A DNA stretch of 64,000 nucleotides from Massospora cicadina. Its lineage: Eukaryota; Entomophthoromycota; Entomophthoromycetes; Entomophthorales; Entomophthoraceae. This document shows positions 47,047 to 56,635 of the stretch, one piece after another (the stretch's first letter is position 1; each line of letters opens with the position of its first letter). The notes under the pieces were generated by a model. That model was not told the origin of the DNA. It was given only the letters and a program-made list of their open reading frames with translations, and did not search any database. The position numbers and the translations under genes are program-made. The stretch covers positions 158,002-222,001 of the forward strand of contig JAKSZP010009276.1 in assembly GCA_022478985.1 (NCBI GenBank). Reading direction: 5' to 3'.

Positions 47047-48203
47047 TGTCAGGTGAACAGCAAGTAAGAGTTAGACTGGCCTTCCAGCCCAGATGCCAAA
47101 GCACCTGAACAGTAAACTAGAATGCCCAAGGCACTGCTGCTGATACAACAAATATGGAACTAGAAAGGGGTTCCACCAATATCTGCTGGTGAGCAAGAAT
47201 CTCGTACAGGCACAAAATATAATACCAGACAATCACGGCTGTTAACCCCAAGGGGTATGAGAGTGCCAGCGGAAAAAGCGGCATAATTCTTGACATATAG
47301 AAACTGAATTTTGGGGAGGGTTTTTAATGGAAAATTTTTAAGGAAGAAAAATCGACCAACAATTTTCTCAGTACAATGTGACTAATTAAATAATAGTTGA
47401 TTTGGAGGAAAAACAAGCTGGGATTGGGTCCCACAAGTTCAACCTAACCGGAGAATTAAATGGGAATGGGTGGGTTAGTTCCCTGGGAACTGAAATCAAA
47501 AAATTTGGTGGTGGGCCAAGTCACTGTCAGTTCAACCTCAAACATCCAAACCAAGGCTCAGCTACATTTCCGATGGTTGGAATGATGGCATTTGGCCTGA
47601 CAAGCGGTGGAATCCCCCAAGGCCACCCCACATAGGGGTGGGCCCATTTGGTTGGGAATGGGCTCAGGACGCCCAACCCACCCGTGCTTGGTCGCTGGCC
47701 ATTTGTTTGGTCAGTGTCATTGTGTCAGGCGCAATGCCCAATTTTCCAGCAGGAAGCTTCAAAACCTCATCAATGGTGTCTGATGCTATTACCTGCCCAT
47801 CAGGGGTGATGCCTGATGGATTTGGGAGAAGGGAGATTTTTCCAATTGTCATGTTAACTGAATTTCAACCATTAAGCATTCATGCTGATAGATCAGTCTT
47901 CATACCTTTTCAAACATTTGAAATCTGAGCATTGGGCTGATTGCCGCTTGAATTAGTTATGATCAATTTCATTTTGGCGATCTTGGAGCAGATTTCTCTG
48001 ATTCCTCATAGCAGTTCTGCTGAGGAGAGTGTGGGTACCAGAAGTGGGATCTGAAGCGGAGGGCTGTTACCCACTGCTCGTCTACCATGTGAGTGAGATC
48101 GCCCTGAGTAATGAGGGGTACAGCCATCCTCTTTGGTACCTTCTTGCTCAGTAATGGGAAAATGGCCTGATTGACGCCCAGAGGACATTCCCTGGGACTT
48201 ACA
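47047..48203 (-). repeat. 3' LTR of inner gypsy
   Basis: 1157 bp. It matches 51965-53119 along its whole length, with mostly transition differences. It contains minus-strand stretches that look protein-like (for example LVPTLSSAELL and TLTKQMASDQARVGW) and are partly kept in both LTRs. Confidence 0.88.
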
Positions 48204-48936
48204 TTACCCTTTTCTTTACCAAGGGAAGGGCCTCACCACTGGGAAACTGTACAAGAGCCACATTCTTGTGCGCCTTGGGTAACTTGATTGCTATTTCTGT
48301 TGCAGGTTTTTGGGGAGGGTGGGGAGCGGTGGGGTGGCTTTCATGAAACGCTTCAACCAATTCCATACAGTTCGCACAATTGCATGCCTTGACCCAACTG
48401 TTATCGTAAGCTAAGTAACCCTTCCAAGCCATGAGATATTTGATGGACTGGTGGGACTTACGGGATGCCAGGATGTTCTCCACCTCATCCTCTTCTGCAT
48501 CCTCAATAATGATTGGTTCAGGTTCTGCAGGGACTGTACCCTTGAAGGGTGACAGCTGGGAAATGTGGAAGATGGGATGTTGTTTCCAGTGGGCTGGAAG
48601 CTTCAACTGGAACGCACCATTACCCAATACCTCTTTCATCATATGGTGGCCAGAATGCTTACTCACAAATTTATGAGAAGGCACTTGAATATGTAAATGG
48701 TGGGTATCGAGCATAACATAAGAACCCACTGTAATATTGTGACCCAGGAGCTGCTTACAATCCGCAAAACTCTTGTAGTCATCAATAGCTTTGGTGAGGT
48801 GTTCCCACACCAAGGATTGAGTTAACCTAATATGTTCATTGTGATCCACGGCAGCTTGGACCTCAGGCTGCAAGCAAGGTCCAACTGAAAATGAAGGATT
48901 GTAACCCAACGTTGCTTCATAGGGCGAAAATCCCAT
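48199..48936 (-). CDS. Inner gypsy integrase C-terminus and chromodomain, open 245 codons
   Basis: Residues 1-15 are the end of the integrase core (GFSPYEATLGYNPSF). The middle is the GPF-like C-terminal part, here FVSKHSGHHMMKEVLGNGAFQLKLP and HPIFHISQLSPF. Then comes EDEVENILASRK..., YLMAWKGYLAYDNSWV, ELVEAFHE, a chromodomain with its characteristic WKGY and a following W. Chromodomains target integration of this lineage to particular chromatin. The frame stops only four bases inside the 3' LTR, so the pol stop codon lies at the LTR border. Confidence 0.85.
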   Translation of the reverse strand: MGFSPYEATLGYNPSFSVGPCLQPEVQAAVDHNEHIRLTQSLVWEHLTKAIDDYKSFADCKQLLGHNITVGSYVMLDTHHLHIQVPSHKFVSKHSGHHMMKEVLGNGAFQLKLPAHWKQHPIFHISQLSPFKGTVPAEPEPIIIEDAEEDEVENILASRKSHQSIKYLMAWKGYLAYDNSWVKACNCANCMELVEAFHESHPTAPHPPQKPATEIAIKLPKAHKNVALVQFPSGEALPLVKKRVM

Positions 48937-48999
48937 AGATGCATGCGTTCCATTGTTATAAGTATATTGTTTGAGGGGAAGGTCATTAGCCCAGGTGTC

Positions 49000-49503
49000 T
49001 TATGTGGCTGCAGTATAACAACACAGGTACTGTTTGAGAACTTGGTTGACTCGCTTGGTCTGTCCTTCAGACTGGGGATGATATGCTGTTGAATGGCAGG
49101 GGGATATTTTTAGGATAGATAGAAGTTCGCTCCAAAATCGCGCCATGAACTGTGAACCATGGTCCCTAATAATCTCCTGAGGGAGACCAAACATTGAGAA
49201 CATGTGACACACAAAAAGGTGGGCAGTCTCATCCAATATAATCATGGAATGGCAAGGAATAAAGAGGGAAAATTTTGTGAAACGATCCACCACCATCACC
49301 GCTGTGAACCCATTAGAGCAGGGGAATTCAACAATAAAATCCACAGACACCGACGTCCATGGACCCTTCGCCTGCTGTAAGGGGTGTAAGAGACCATTTC
49401 TACTGGAGTGGTCTGACTTAGCCCGAGCGCAAGTGATGCAATTGGCGATCCAGGCCAGAACTTCTTTTGTCAAACCTGCCCAATTGTAGGTCCATTTGAT
49501 CAA
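49000..49503 (-). CDS. Inner gypsy integrase core, open 167 codons
   Basis: Contains the last part of the zinc-binding region (ANCITCARAKSD) and the DDE core: SVDFIVEFP (first Asp), IIRDHGSQF (second Asp) and AYHPQSEGQTKRVNQVL (Glu). All three catalytic residues are present. A single stop (after CCYTAAT) separates it from the C-terminal frame 48936-48199, which continues in the same direction. Confidence 0.88.
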   Translation of the reverse strand: MIKWTYNWAGLTKEVLAWIANCITCARAKSDHSSRNGLLHPLQQAKGPWTSVSVDFIVEFPCSNGFTAVMVVDRFTKFSLFIPCHSMIILDETAHLFVCHMFSMFGLPQEIIRDHGSQFMARFWSELLSILKISPCHSTAYHPQSEGQTKRVNQVLKQYLCCYTAAT

Positions 49504-49685
49504 ATTAATACATTTATTAGTACCAGGATGACCAACCGTGGGGGTATTGTGATGTGCACAGAATAACTCAGTTCAGAAGGAGGGGGAACCCAAACGTGAG
49601 ATCAGAAATATATAAGACCCTCCTTCAGTGAGTATAGGGAGTGTTTATGCTTCTGGTGAGATAACTGCTCGAGAAACTCCACGCC

Positions 49686-50399
49686 CTAAGGGCAGGCCAT
49701 TTGATTGGCTAAAACCTGAGCAATTAATGGAGCATCAGGGGCCAAAGCGACAGAAGAAACAACAGGGGAAACAATTGACAGGATTTGGGTGGTGGGGATC
49801 ACAGTGACAAGATCCACTTCCTCCAGATCCGTGGAACAGTGGATGGGGCTGTGGCTGAGAAAATTGGGGAGTACATTGAGCGCACCTTTTATGAATTCAT
49901 ATTTGAAATTAAAACTACACAGGTCCTGATAGGTTAAGGATTGCCAATGTGCCAATTTTTGGAGTTTATGAAAGTACAAAAGGGCCTGGTGATCCGTGCA
50001 GACCGTTAGTTCATGATGGGCACCCTGTAACAGGTACCTCCAATGAGTTAGGGCCCATGCAATGGCCGCCAACTCCTTGTCATAAATTTCTCAAGACTGT
50101 TCCATAGAGGTGAACTTTTGGGAAAAGTAGGTGACCAGGTGTTCCAAGCCATCATGCTCCTGGAACAACACTGCCCCCACAGCTACTGATGAAGCGTCGC
50201 AAGCAACAATATACAGCTTGGTGGGATCAGCGTATTTCAAAATGGGAGGGGATATGAATACCTCTTTGATCAATTCAAACGCCTGCTGGCATTTGGCCGT
50301 CCAGTGAAACGGAACATTTTTCTCTGTAAGGGGGTGGAGCGGGGCAGCAAGCTGGGAAAGTGCTGGGGAGAATTTTTCTAAAAAAATTATGGTTCCCAA
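49686..50399 (-). pseudogene. Inner gypsy RNase H region
   Basis: Two open pieces. 50399-50091 has FHWTAKCQQAFELIK, the connection to VACDASSVAVGAVL (catalytic Asp), and LVTYFSQKF. After a single stop, 50072-49686 has AIAWALTHWRYLL, VCTDHQALL (catalytic Asp) and FNFKYEFIKGALN. The usual sequence between them (ELAAIAW) follows the stop. Confidence 0.85.
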
Positions 50400-50405
50400 G
50401 AAACT

Positions 50406-51286
50406 TCATAGTTGTTTCTGGGTAGTCAGGGTTGGCCATTCCCGGATAGCATCCAATTTATTGGGAGGAATTGTGTAACCATCTTTAAGGATGAGGTTCC
50501 CAAGAAAGGTAACCTCCTCATTATAGAATTCACACTTGGAAGGTTTGACAAACAAATCTGCCTTATGCAAGGTGGCCACAACTGCTTCCAAGTCGATAGC
50601 ATGCTGCTTGGGAGTCAGGGAGTGGACCAGAATGTCATCAATATATGCTACTGCGCAGGTAAACCGGAGGTCACCCAGTACATTGTTGATCATGCGTTGA
50701 AACGTAGCGGGAGCACTCTTCAGCCCAAAAGGCATTATGCGGAATTGGAAAATGCTTCGCTTCATCTGGATTGCTGTTAACCATTCTTTCCCTTTCTTAC
50801 CCAAATCTGGTTGAATGCATTGACGAGATCAAGCTTAGAAAACACCCGAGATTTGGCAATTGCTTGGCTTATCATCTGTTCTAAAGGCAGGGGGCAGGGA
50901 TCAGAAACCGTGATTTTATTTAAGTGTCCATAGTCCACACAGGGGCGGAGAGAACCATCAGCTTTTTTGGTGAAGATGATGAGGGATGCGATGGGCGAGG
51001 TCTCCTTGAACAACCACTTTTTTCTCAACATACCATCCAACCAGGTGTTGAGCGCGGCCTCCTCCTCTGATGTGTGGGGATACAACGGTCAGTTGATATT
51101 CACTAACTCCACTGTCGTGCAAAAACCACATTCAAATCTAGTTTGGGGAGGCAAACAATCTGCCTTTTCAGAATCAAAAATGCTTTGATAGCACATTAAA
51201 CTTTTTTGGAAAATTGGAGGGTATGCCATTATGGGAGACGAGGGACATGATAGAACTGCAACCTTGAGCTTTCTTAAGAGTGTCAA
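50406..51286 (-). pseudogene. Inner gypsy reverse transcriptase
   Basis: 51286-51089 leads into LPPQTRFECG. A TGA at 51088-51086 (an Arg in the IN.PLYP context) interrupts it. 51085-50777 has GSLRPCVDYGHLN and FSKLDLVNAFNQI (first catalytic Asp). A frame shift near 50790 leads to 50804-50406 with MPFGLKSAPATFQRMIN, VAYIDDILVHS (YIDD box) and KCEFYNEEVTFLG. All catalytic residues are visible, but the frame is broken at two points. Confidence 0.88.
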
Positions 51287-51362
51287 CTAGGGGGAATTCA
51301 CCCTCTAGTTGATCATTAGCAAATGACAGCGTGTTAGATTCCAGGTGAATTTTGACATGTTG

Positions 51363-52052
51363 CTAGCGCCACCATCCCACCCCTAAGATCACTGGAAAAA
51401 CCAAGTTTAGCATAGCAGAAAAGCGATCACAGAAGCTGAACTGGTGTATTGAGAATGTGACTGGTTGATGTACCAGGTATGAGGTTTGGAAGACTGACGA
51501 CGCAACCATCACCAAGGGGCCTGCATCCATGGCAAGTTCCAATTGCTGGGCCAGTTCCACACTCATAAAATTTTCTGTGGCTCCAGTGTCCACCAGGGCC
51601 TCAAAGGAGACATGATGGGACCCAACACTAGTCTTCATGGGTACTAAGAAGTAAGCGGAATTCTCTTTATTGGTAGTTGTGGATGAATCCAGTGATATCA
51701 AAGAGATGGTAGTGGGGTCAGAGGAAACCACTAGGATTTGGTGGGGAGCCAGCTCGTTGCAAGTCAGGATGTCAGATTCTGCTGACATGGGCAGAATAGC
51801 TGCGGCAACTATGGGGTATGGGTTTGGAGTTTTGGGTGGGACTGGACTAATGTGGACAGAGATAATCTTCTTTACAACCTGGTTTAGATGGAAAGAAAGG
51901 ACCATTGCTGCGCCAATATACGTGAGAAAGGTGGAAATGGCTAAGAATAATGGTTGGTCAATTATGTCAGGCAAACAGCAAGTAAGAGTTAGACTGGCCT
52001 TCCAGCCCAGATGCCAAAGCACCTGAACAGTAAACCAGAATGCCCGAGGCAC
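51363..52052 (-). CDS. Inner gypsy protease, open 229 codons starting inside the LTR
   Basis: Retropepsin with EALVDTGATENFMS (active-site DTG) at about residues 150-163. The C-terminal part VFPVILGVGWW matches the usual ILG.pW after the flap region (here partly altered). The open frame begins in the last 88 bases of the 5' LTR, which is unusual. No gag or zinc knuckle precedes the protease. Confidence 0.8.
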   Translation of the reverse strand: MPRAFWFTVQVLWHLGWKASLTLTCCLPDIIDQPLFLAISTFLTYIGAAMVLSFHLNQVVKKIISVHISPVPPKTPNPYPIVAAAILPMSAESDILTCNELAPHQILVVSSDPTTISLISLDSSTTTNKENSAYFLVPMKTSVGSHHVSFEALVDTGATENFMSVELAQQLELAMDAGPLVMVASSVFQTSYLVHQPVTFSIHQFSFCDRFSAMLNLVFPVILGVGWWR

Positions 52053-53119
52053 TGCTGCTGATACTTGAATATGGAACTAGAAAGGAATTCCACCGGTATC
52101 TACTGGTGAGCCAGAATTTTGTACAGGCACAAAATAGAATACCAGATGAACATGGCCGTTAACCTTGAGGGGTATGAGAGTACTGGCGGAAAAGGCGGCA
52201 TAATTCTCAACATATAAAAACTGAATTTTGGGGAGGGTTTTTAATAAAAAAATTTTAAGGAAGAAAATTGACCAACAATTTTCTCAGTGCAATGTGACTG
52301 ATTAAATAGTAGTCGATTTGGAGGAAAAACAAGCTGGGATCAGATCCTGCAAGTTTGAACTAACTGGCGAATTATTCAGGAATGGGCAGGTTAGTTCCCT
52401 GGAAACTGACATTGAAAAATTTGGCGGCAGGCTGAGTCACTGTCAGTTCAACCTCAAACGTCCAAACCAAGGCTTGGCTACATTTCTGATAGTTAGTGCA
52501 ACGGCGTTTGGCCCAACGAGCGGCGGGAATCCCCCAAGGCCACCCCACATAGGGGTGGGCCCATTTGGTTGGGAACAGGTTCAGGACGCCCAACCCACCC
52601 GTGCTCAGTCGCTGGCCATTTGTTTGGTCAGTGGCATTGTGTCAGGCGCAATGCCCAATTTGCCAGAGGAAGCTTCAAAACCTTGTAGATGGTGTCTAAT
52701 GCTATTACCTGCCCATTGGGGGTGATGCTAGATGGATTTGGGAGAGGGGTATTTTTCTGATTGTTGTGTTAACCAAATTGCAACTGTTGGGCATTCTGGC
52801 CAATAGATTGGTCTTCATACCTTTTTGACCATTTAAAATCTGAACATCAGGCTGATTGCCGCTTGAATTAGTTACAATCAATTTCATTTTGGTGATCTCA
52901 GTGCAGATTTCACTGATTCCTTGTAGCAGTTCTGCTGAGGAGAGTGTGGGTACCAGAAGCGGGATCCAAAGCGGGAGGGCTGTTACCCAGCGCTCATCTA
53001 CCACGTTAGTGAGATTGCCCTGAGCAATGAGGGGTATGGCCATCCTCTTCAGTACCTTCTTGCTTGGGAATGGGAAAATGGCCCAATTGACGCCCAGAGG
53101 ATGTTCCCTGGGACTTACA
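51965..53119 (-). repeat. 5' LTR of inner gypsy
   Basis: 1155 bp, begins (minus) TGTAAGTCCCAGGGAAC and ends CCTGACA. A 141-codon minus-strand open stretch (53130-52705) covers its first part. The 3' LTR copy has stops there, so coding function is not established. Confidence 0.88.
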
Positions 53120-53955
53120 CACAACACCAAGGAACTCTAAATCAGTATTATTGGAAGTATAGCCCCGCATAGGGTGCTAGAGCTAAAGAAACACAGGGCA
53201 TTGGTGTTCAACATGATATTAGTAAAAAGCAAACAAAAATTTAACAAGATTTGGGTGGACCCCAAAAAGGAGTCCATATCCAAGCGGTGAACTGGGCTGG
53301 AGGGCTTGGGTGCCTTAGTCTGGAGGGGACTAGGGCTTCCCAGTGGTTCACCAGCTGTAATAATAAAATTTCGTGCAAATAAAATGGCTGATGTTGTTAG
53401 AGACCTCCCCAAAGAGATCCGCGCATAGGTTTGCCCAAGTTAACAAATAAAAACATAAATTAATGGGATTTTATATAAAACAGGTAGATGACCAACGAGG
53501 AAGGTTGGTCTCAAAAAATTATACTTAAACAATGACAGTTGAATCATCAATCAGTGGAAGTGGTGCTAAGCCCAGGTTCACTAATAAGTGCATGCTTTCA
53601 TTAGGCAGGTACTATAGCTAGAGATTGGCCAAACTTGAGTTATCAATTGAAGGTAAGGCTGACCCAAGTTGGAAATTTTAAAATTGAAAAGGTTTCAAAA
53701 CCCCATTTTCTTAACAACTAAACCAAACCATTGTCATTTGGAAGGTAACTCATCCATTATAATGCCACCGCCTTAACACATGGTTGGGTATCTTGCACTT
53801 CCCCTGAACTAACCTGGGCATATCTGGCCTGCACCCAGCGTTAGTCCAAGGTTTGCCTTAATCAGAGAGGTCCTGTAACTTGACCCTTTTTGACTCTTGA
53901 TGCCCAGACTTGTCATGGCAGTTGGTCCCCTCAATAAAGTCATGTATACATGACA
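53120..53955 (-). repeat. 5' LTR of outer gypsy, main part
   Basis: Continues the LTR interrupted at 47046. Begins with the second CACAA of the inner element and ends ACATGACA (LTR start TGTCATGT on the minus strand). Matches 41927-42749 in order. Confidence 0.8.
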
Positions 53956-54746
53956 GTAATTTGATCCCATCTATAAAGAGTTATATATAAAAATGTGGGT
54001 GCAGGGGCAAGGGGATCCACAGTAGCTTAATCCAGTAGATTGGCATTGTCATCAAGGCAATCCTTTGTAAATTCAACATATTGATAGTAGCATCAAGAGC
54101 TGAGGAATTAAAACCTTCTGTTGGATTTTAGGCAGGAAAGATACTCGCTGGTGCCTTTATTACTAAATTCCAACAATCTATTCAGGGGATTTATGCACCA
54201 ATTATAATAAAACAACTAAAAATTAGTAAAAACTAAAAGGTTGGTTTTTTATATGTTTTATTAGAAGTGGAAACAGGGTAAAAAGAGAACCCTGTTACAA
54301 TCTATTACTTAGTATTTAAATTAACCTGAGGCTCATACTGAGATAGGCATAATTTGATATTAACTTCAAGCCTATTTAGGAATATGAGTTATTAACAGAT
54401 CAGAGCTTTTGAACTCACCTTGCTATGCTGAAACAGCTGATGGAAGCTCAATTGTAGGCTTTATAAACCCATGGGGTTATGATTTGATATATTTTAACCA
54501 GTCACCATGAGAGAAAATAGTTTCACCTTGGGTGGACCCCCTGCCAAGCCTATAAAAGAGGGTGATCCCCATCTAAATGATTGAAATATACTAGAAGTGG
54601 GCCAGGGAGGAATTTCTGATGGACTCCCCTGATTTTGCCACCTAGTAGATGAAATTTGATTACAAAAACTTATGCTATTTAGCCAAGTATATTAGTAATG
54701 TTTTGCCCTGATTCAAAGGGTTCCACCAAGAATCAGCCAGGGTCTT
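53956..54746. other. No gene seen
   Basis: AT-rich, short open stretches only, no recognisable element. Confidence 0.4.
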
Positions 54747-54762
54747 TTGGCCAATTTCATCC

Positions 54763-54806
54763 TTTTTTTAGCACTAGGTGGTCCCAACCTAAAGGGGGAT
54801 ACACCA
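54763..54806 (-). mobile_element. Micro-insertion 4 of SINE-like family (44 bp)
   Basis: On the minus strand: TGGTGTATCCCCCTTTAGG, TTGGGACCACCTAGTGCT, AAAAAAA. It aligns over its length with the 51 bp copy at 23108. The left flank TCTTTTGGCCAATTTCATCC (54743-54762) and the right flank ATCTTGGCCAATTTC are near-identical, giving a duplication of about 18-20 bp. Confidence 0.75.
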
Positions 54807-54821
54807 ATCTTGGCCAATTTC

Positions 54822-54836
54822 TTTTTTTAGTACTAG
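54822..54836 (-). mobile_element. Micro-insertion 5 of SINE-like family (15 bp)
   Basis: Plus-strand TTTTTTTAGTACTAG between two perfect 15 bp copies of ATCTTGGCCAATTTC (54807-54821 and 54837-54851). It landed in the right-hand duplication of micro-insertion 4, so the same spot was hit twice. Confidence 0.72.
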
Positions 54837-54855
54837 ATCTTGGCCAATTTCATCC

Positions 54856-56635
54856 TTAATTTAATCATTACTTTGAACTGGAACACTCTTCTTATATAAT
54901 CAGACTTGTAATTGTCTGGCAGCTTTATCTAAAATAAAGCCCTAAAATAAAATATAATATAAGATAATATAAAATTAAGTAGTTGGTCAGACAAAATCAC
55001 AACTGGCAACGTCCACCTGGATAAACTATCTGGAATAGAATGCTTGGGGCTTGGCATTGGTGGAGATGATACCATAGCTGAAATTAAAGCACCAAAGGTT
55101 GTTGAAGTGCTGCTTCCCCTGAACCAACATGATCAATTGCAAGACTTGTCTGGTGAGGGCACATATCTGGTGATTAACCTCTTTGGGTAGTTTAATGTCA
55201 GGGATTTTTGGTATTTCTTGGTGTCAGAGGCATCCAAATCTTCATTGTCCAAATTTATGCTGGCAGAGTTTTGGGGTTGATTTTGGCACCAGGTCACCAT
55301 TATTATATAGTTTTGGCAGATGGCAAAAGCTTGATCCACACCAGCCAGTTATGCCAGGTATACTTCATGGAGTTAAGGGGTTTTAAGGGTATTGAGGGTC
55401 CAATTGAGGAGTTGCTGATCAACTTCCTTGATGTGGCAGTAGGTAATCTGACCCAAAAGTCCTATAAGCTTCTCAAATTTGGTAAGAGCTTTGCTGACAC
55501 TTGAAAAATTCTAACGGTGAAGCTGATGGGACTTTTTGCAGAGTTGAGAGGACAAAATTAAAAAACTTTCTCTGGCACAAACTTGCTATTAGGTTCAAGT
55601 TTTGAAAGGCAGGTTAGCACTATGCTATTTTTTGAGTTATGGTGATCAGGCTGGCCACTTCTCACATATGTTGTTGGGAGCTGGCTCCATAGTCATCACC
55701 CCAAATGTTATAGTTTTCTAACTATTTATCAGTAGGCCCATGGTTAAAGTTATTGAGATTCTGTCTGGCGCAGGTCTACATAAATTAGAAAGCGGGCACC
55801 TTGTCAACAGGTATATTAGTTATAGGCTATGGGGCGTTGTCCCTGGCAGGATCATCACTTTGTTGTGAAGGCTCAGGGATTACAGGTTGATCATGGCCTA
55901 AGTTTTGGGAAACACCCAGATTTCTGGTTGATCAGCCTTATCAGTAGTCGGTGTCTGCAGGAGGGCATCTGGCTTTAAATATCAGTATCAATATAGCAGG
56001 GATAAAACCTGATAAACAGCATTAGAGACAAGTGTAGAGAAAGTATCTTTGATGGTTTATTGAAACTGTGAGCAGGCTTTTATACCTGATCAATTGAAAA
56101 TTTGCAGAGGACGAGGGACTTTTGGGGTTTTAAAGGGAAAGTAGATGAAAATGAATAATTGGCTATAAGGATAAGACAGGGGAGTGGATATCTGCTGATG
56201 GATTGATGATCTAGGTGGTAGCATGATAGTGTACGCTGTAGGTAAAGATCGCTTGGTAACTTGATTTTGAATAGTGACGATATGATAGAGGTGAATCATT
56301 TAATCCGAATCGATTAATTCAATTATTGAAGTCTCAAATGAACGTAGGATAGGTTAAGTCATCATTTTGGAACCAACCGTTTAGATCCATGATTTGAACC
56401 CCCTAACTATAAAGCTCCGATTTTGAAACCCAAAGGTTTTAAAACGCATAAGATGTTCAAATAAAAGCCTAACGGAAACAGAATAGATACCTGTACCCCA
56501 TTAAAAGCCAACCAACTTAAGGGTTTAAGCAAACCAATCAACCTTCATCGGACGAATTAATAGATGCTATTGGTAGACGAGGGTTGGTAGCTTTTAACCT
56601 GGAAGCTTTGAAGGGATACTTTTGTACTTTTACCG
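54856..56635. other. No gene recognised; upstream region of the transporter
   Basis: Two overlapping plus-strand open stretches near 55183-55504 (98 codons, with GHHYYIVLADGKSLIH) have no known family. 56.05-56.3 kb is unremarkable. 56.3-56.63 kb is the probable promoter and 5' UTR of the potassium transporter. No clear TATA box was picked out. Confidence 0.35.

Larger units (their letters stand above)
47047..53119 (-). mobile_element. Inner Ty3/gypsy chromovirus with paired LTRs
   Basis: A 6073 bp minus-strand element: 5' LTR 51965-53119, internal 48204-51964, 3' LTR 47047-48203. LTR ends are TGTAAGTCCC and CCTGACA. A 5 bp duplication CACAA flanks it. The polypurine tract AAAGAAAAGGGTAA (minus) abuts the 3' LTR. 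pol is in the order PR-RT-RNase H-integrase-chromodomain with a handful of stops and shifts. Only about 360 bp separate the 5' LTR from the protease DTG, so there is no room for a normal gag in the internal region. It inserted into the 5' LTR of a related older element. No convincing tRNA primer site was identified after the 5' LTR. Confidence 0.92.
41874..53955 (-). mobile_element. Outer Ty3/gypsy chromovirus, decayed, carrying a nested element
   Basis: Minus-strand element with 3' LTR 41874-42749, internal region 42750-46993 and 5' LTR split into 46994-47046 and 53120-53955 by the inner element. A purine-rich tract (minus AAAAGGGAGAGAGGGTAA) lies just before the 3' LTR. Order of remnants: protease, RT, RNase H, integrase, chromodomain. 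No gag was recognised in the about 830 bp between the 5' LTR and the protease motif. No outer target-site duplication was found (GATAG versus GTAAT). Confidence 0.85.
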
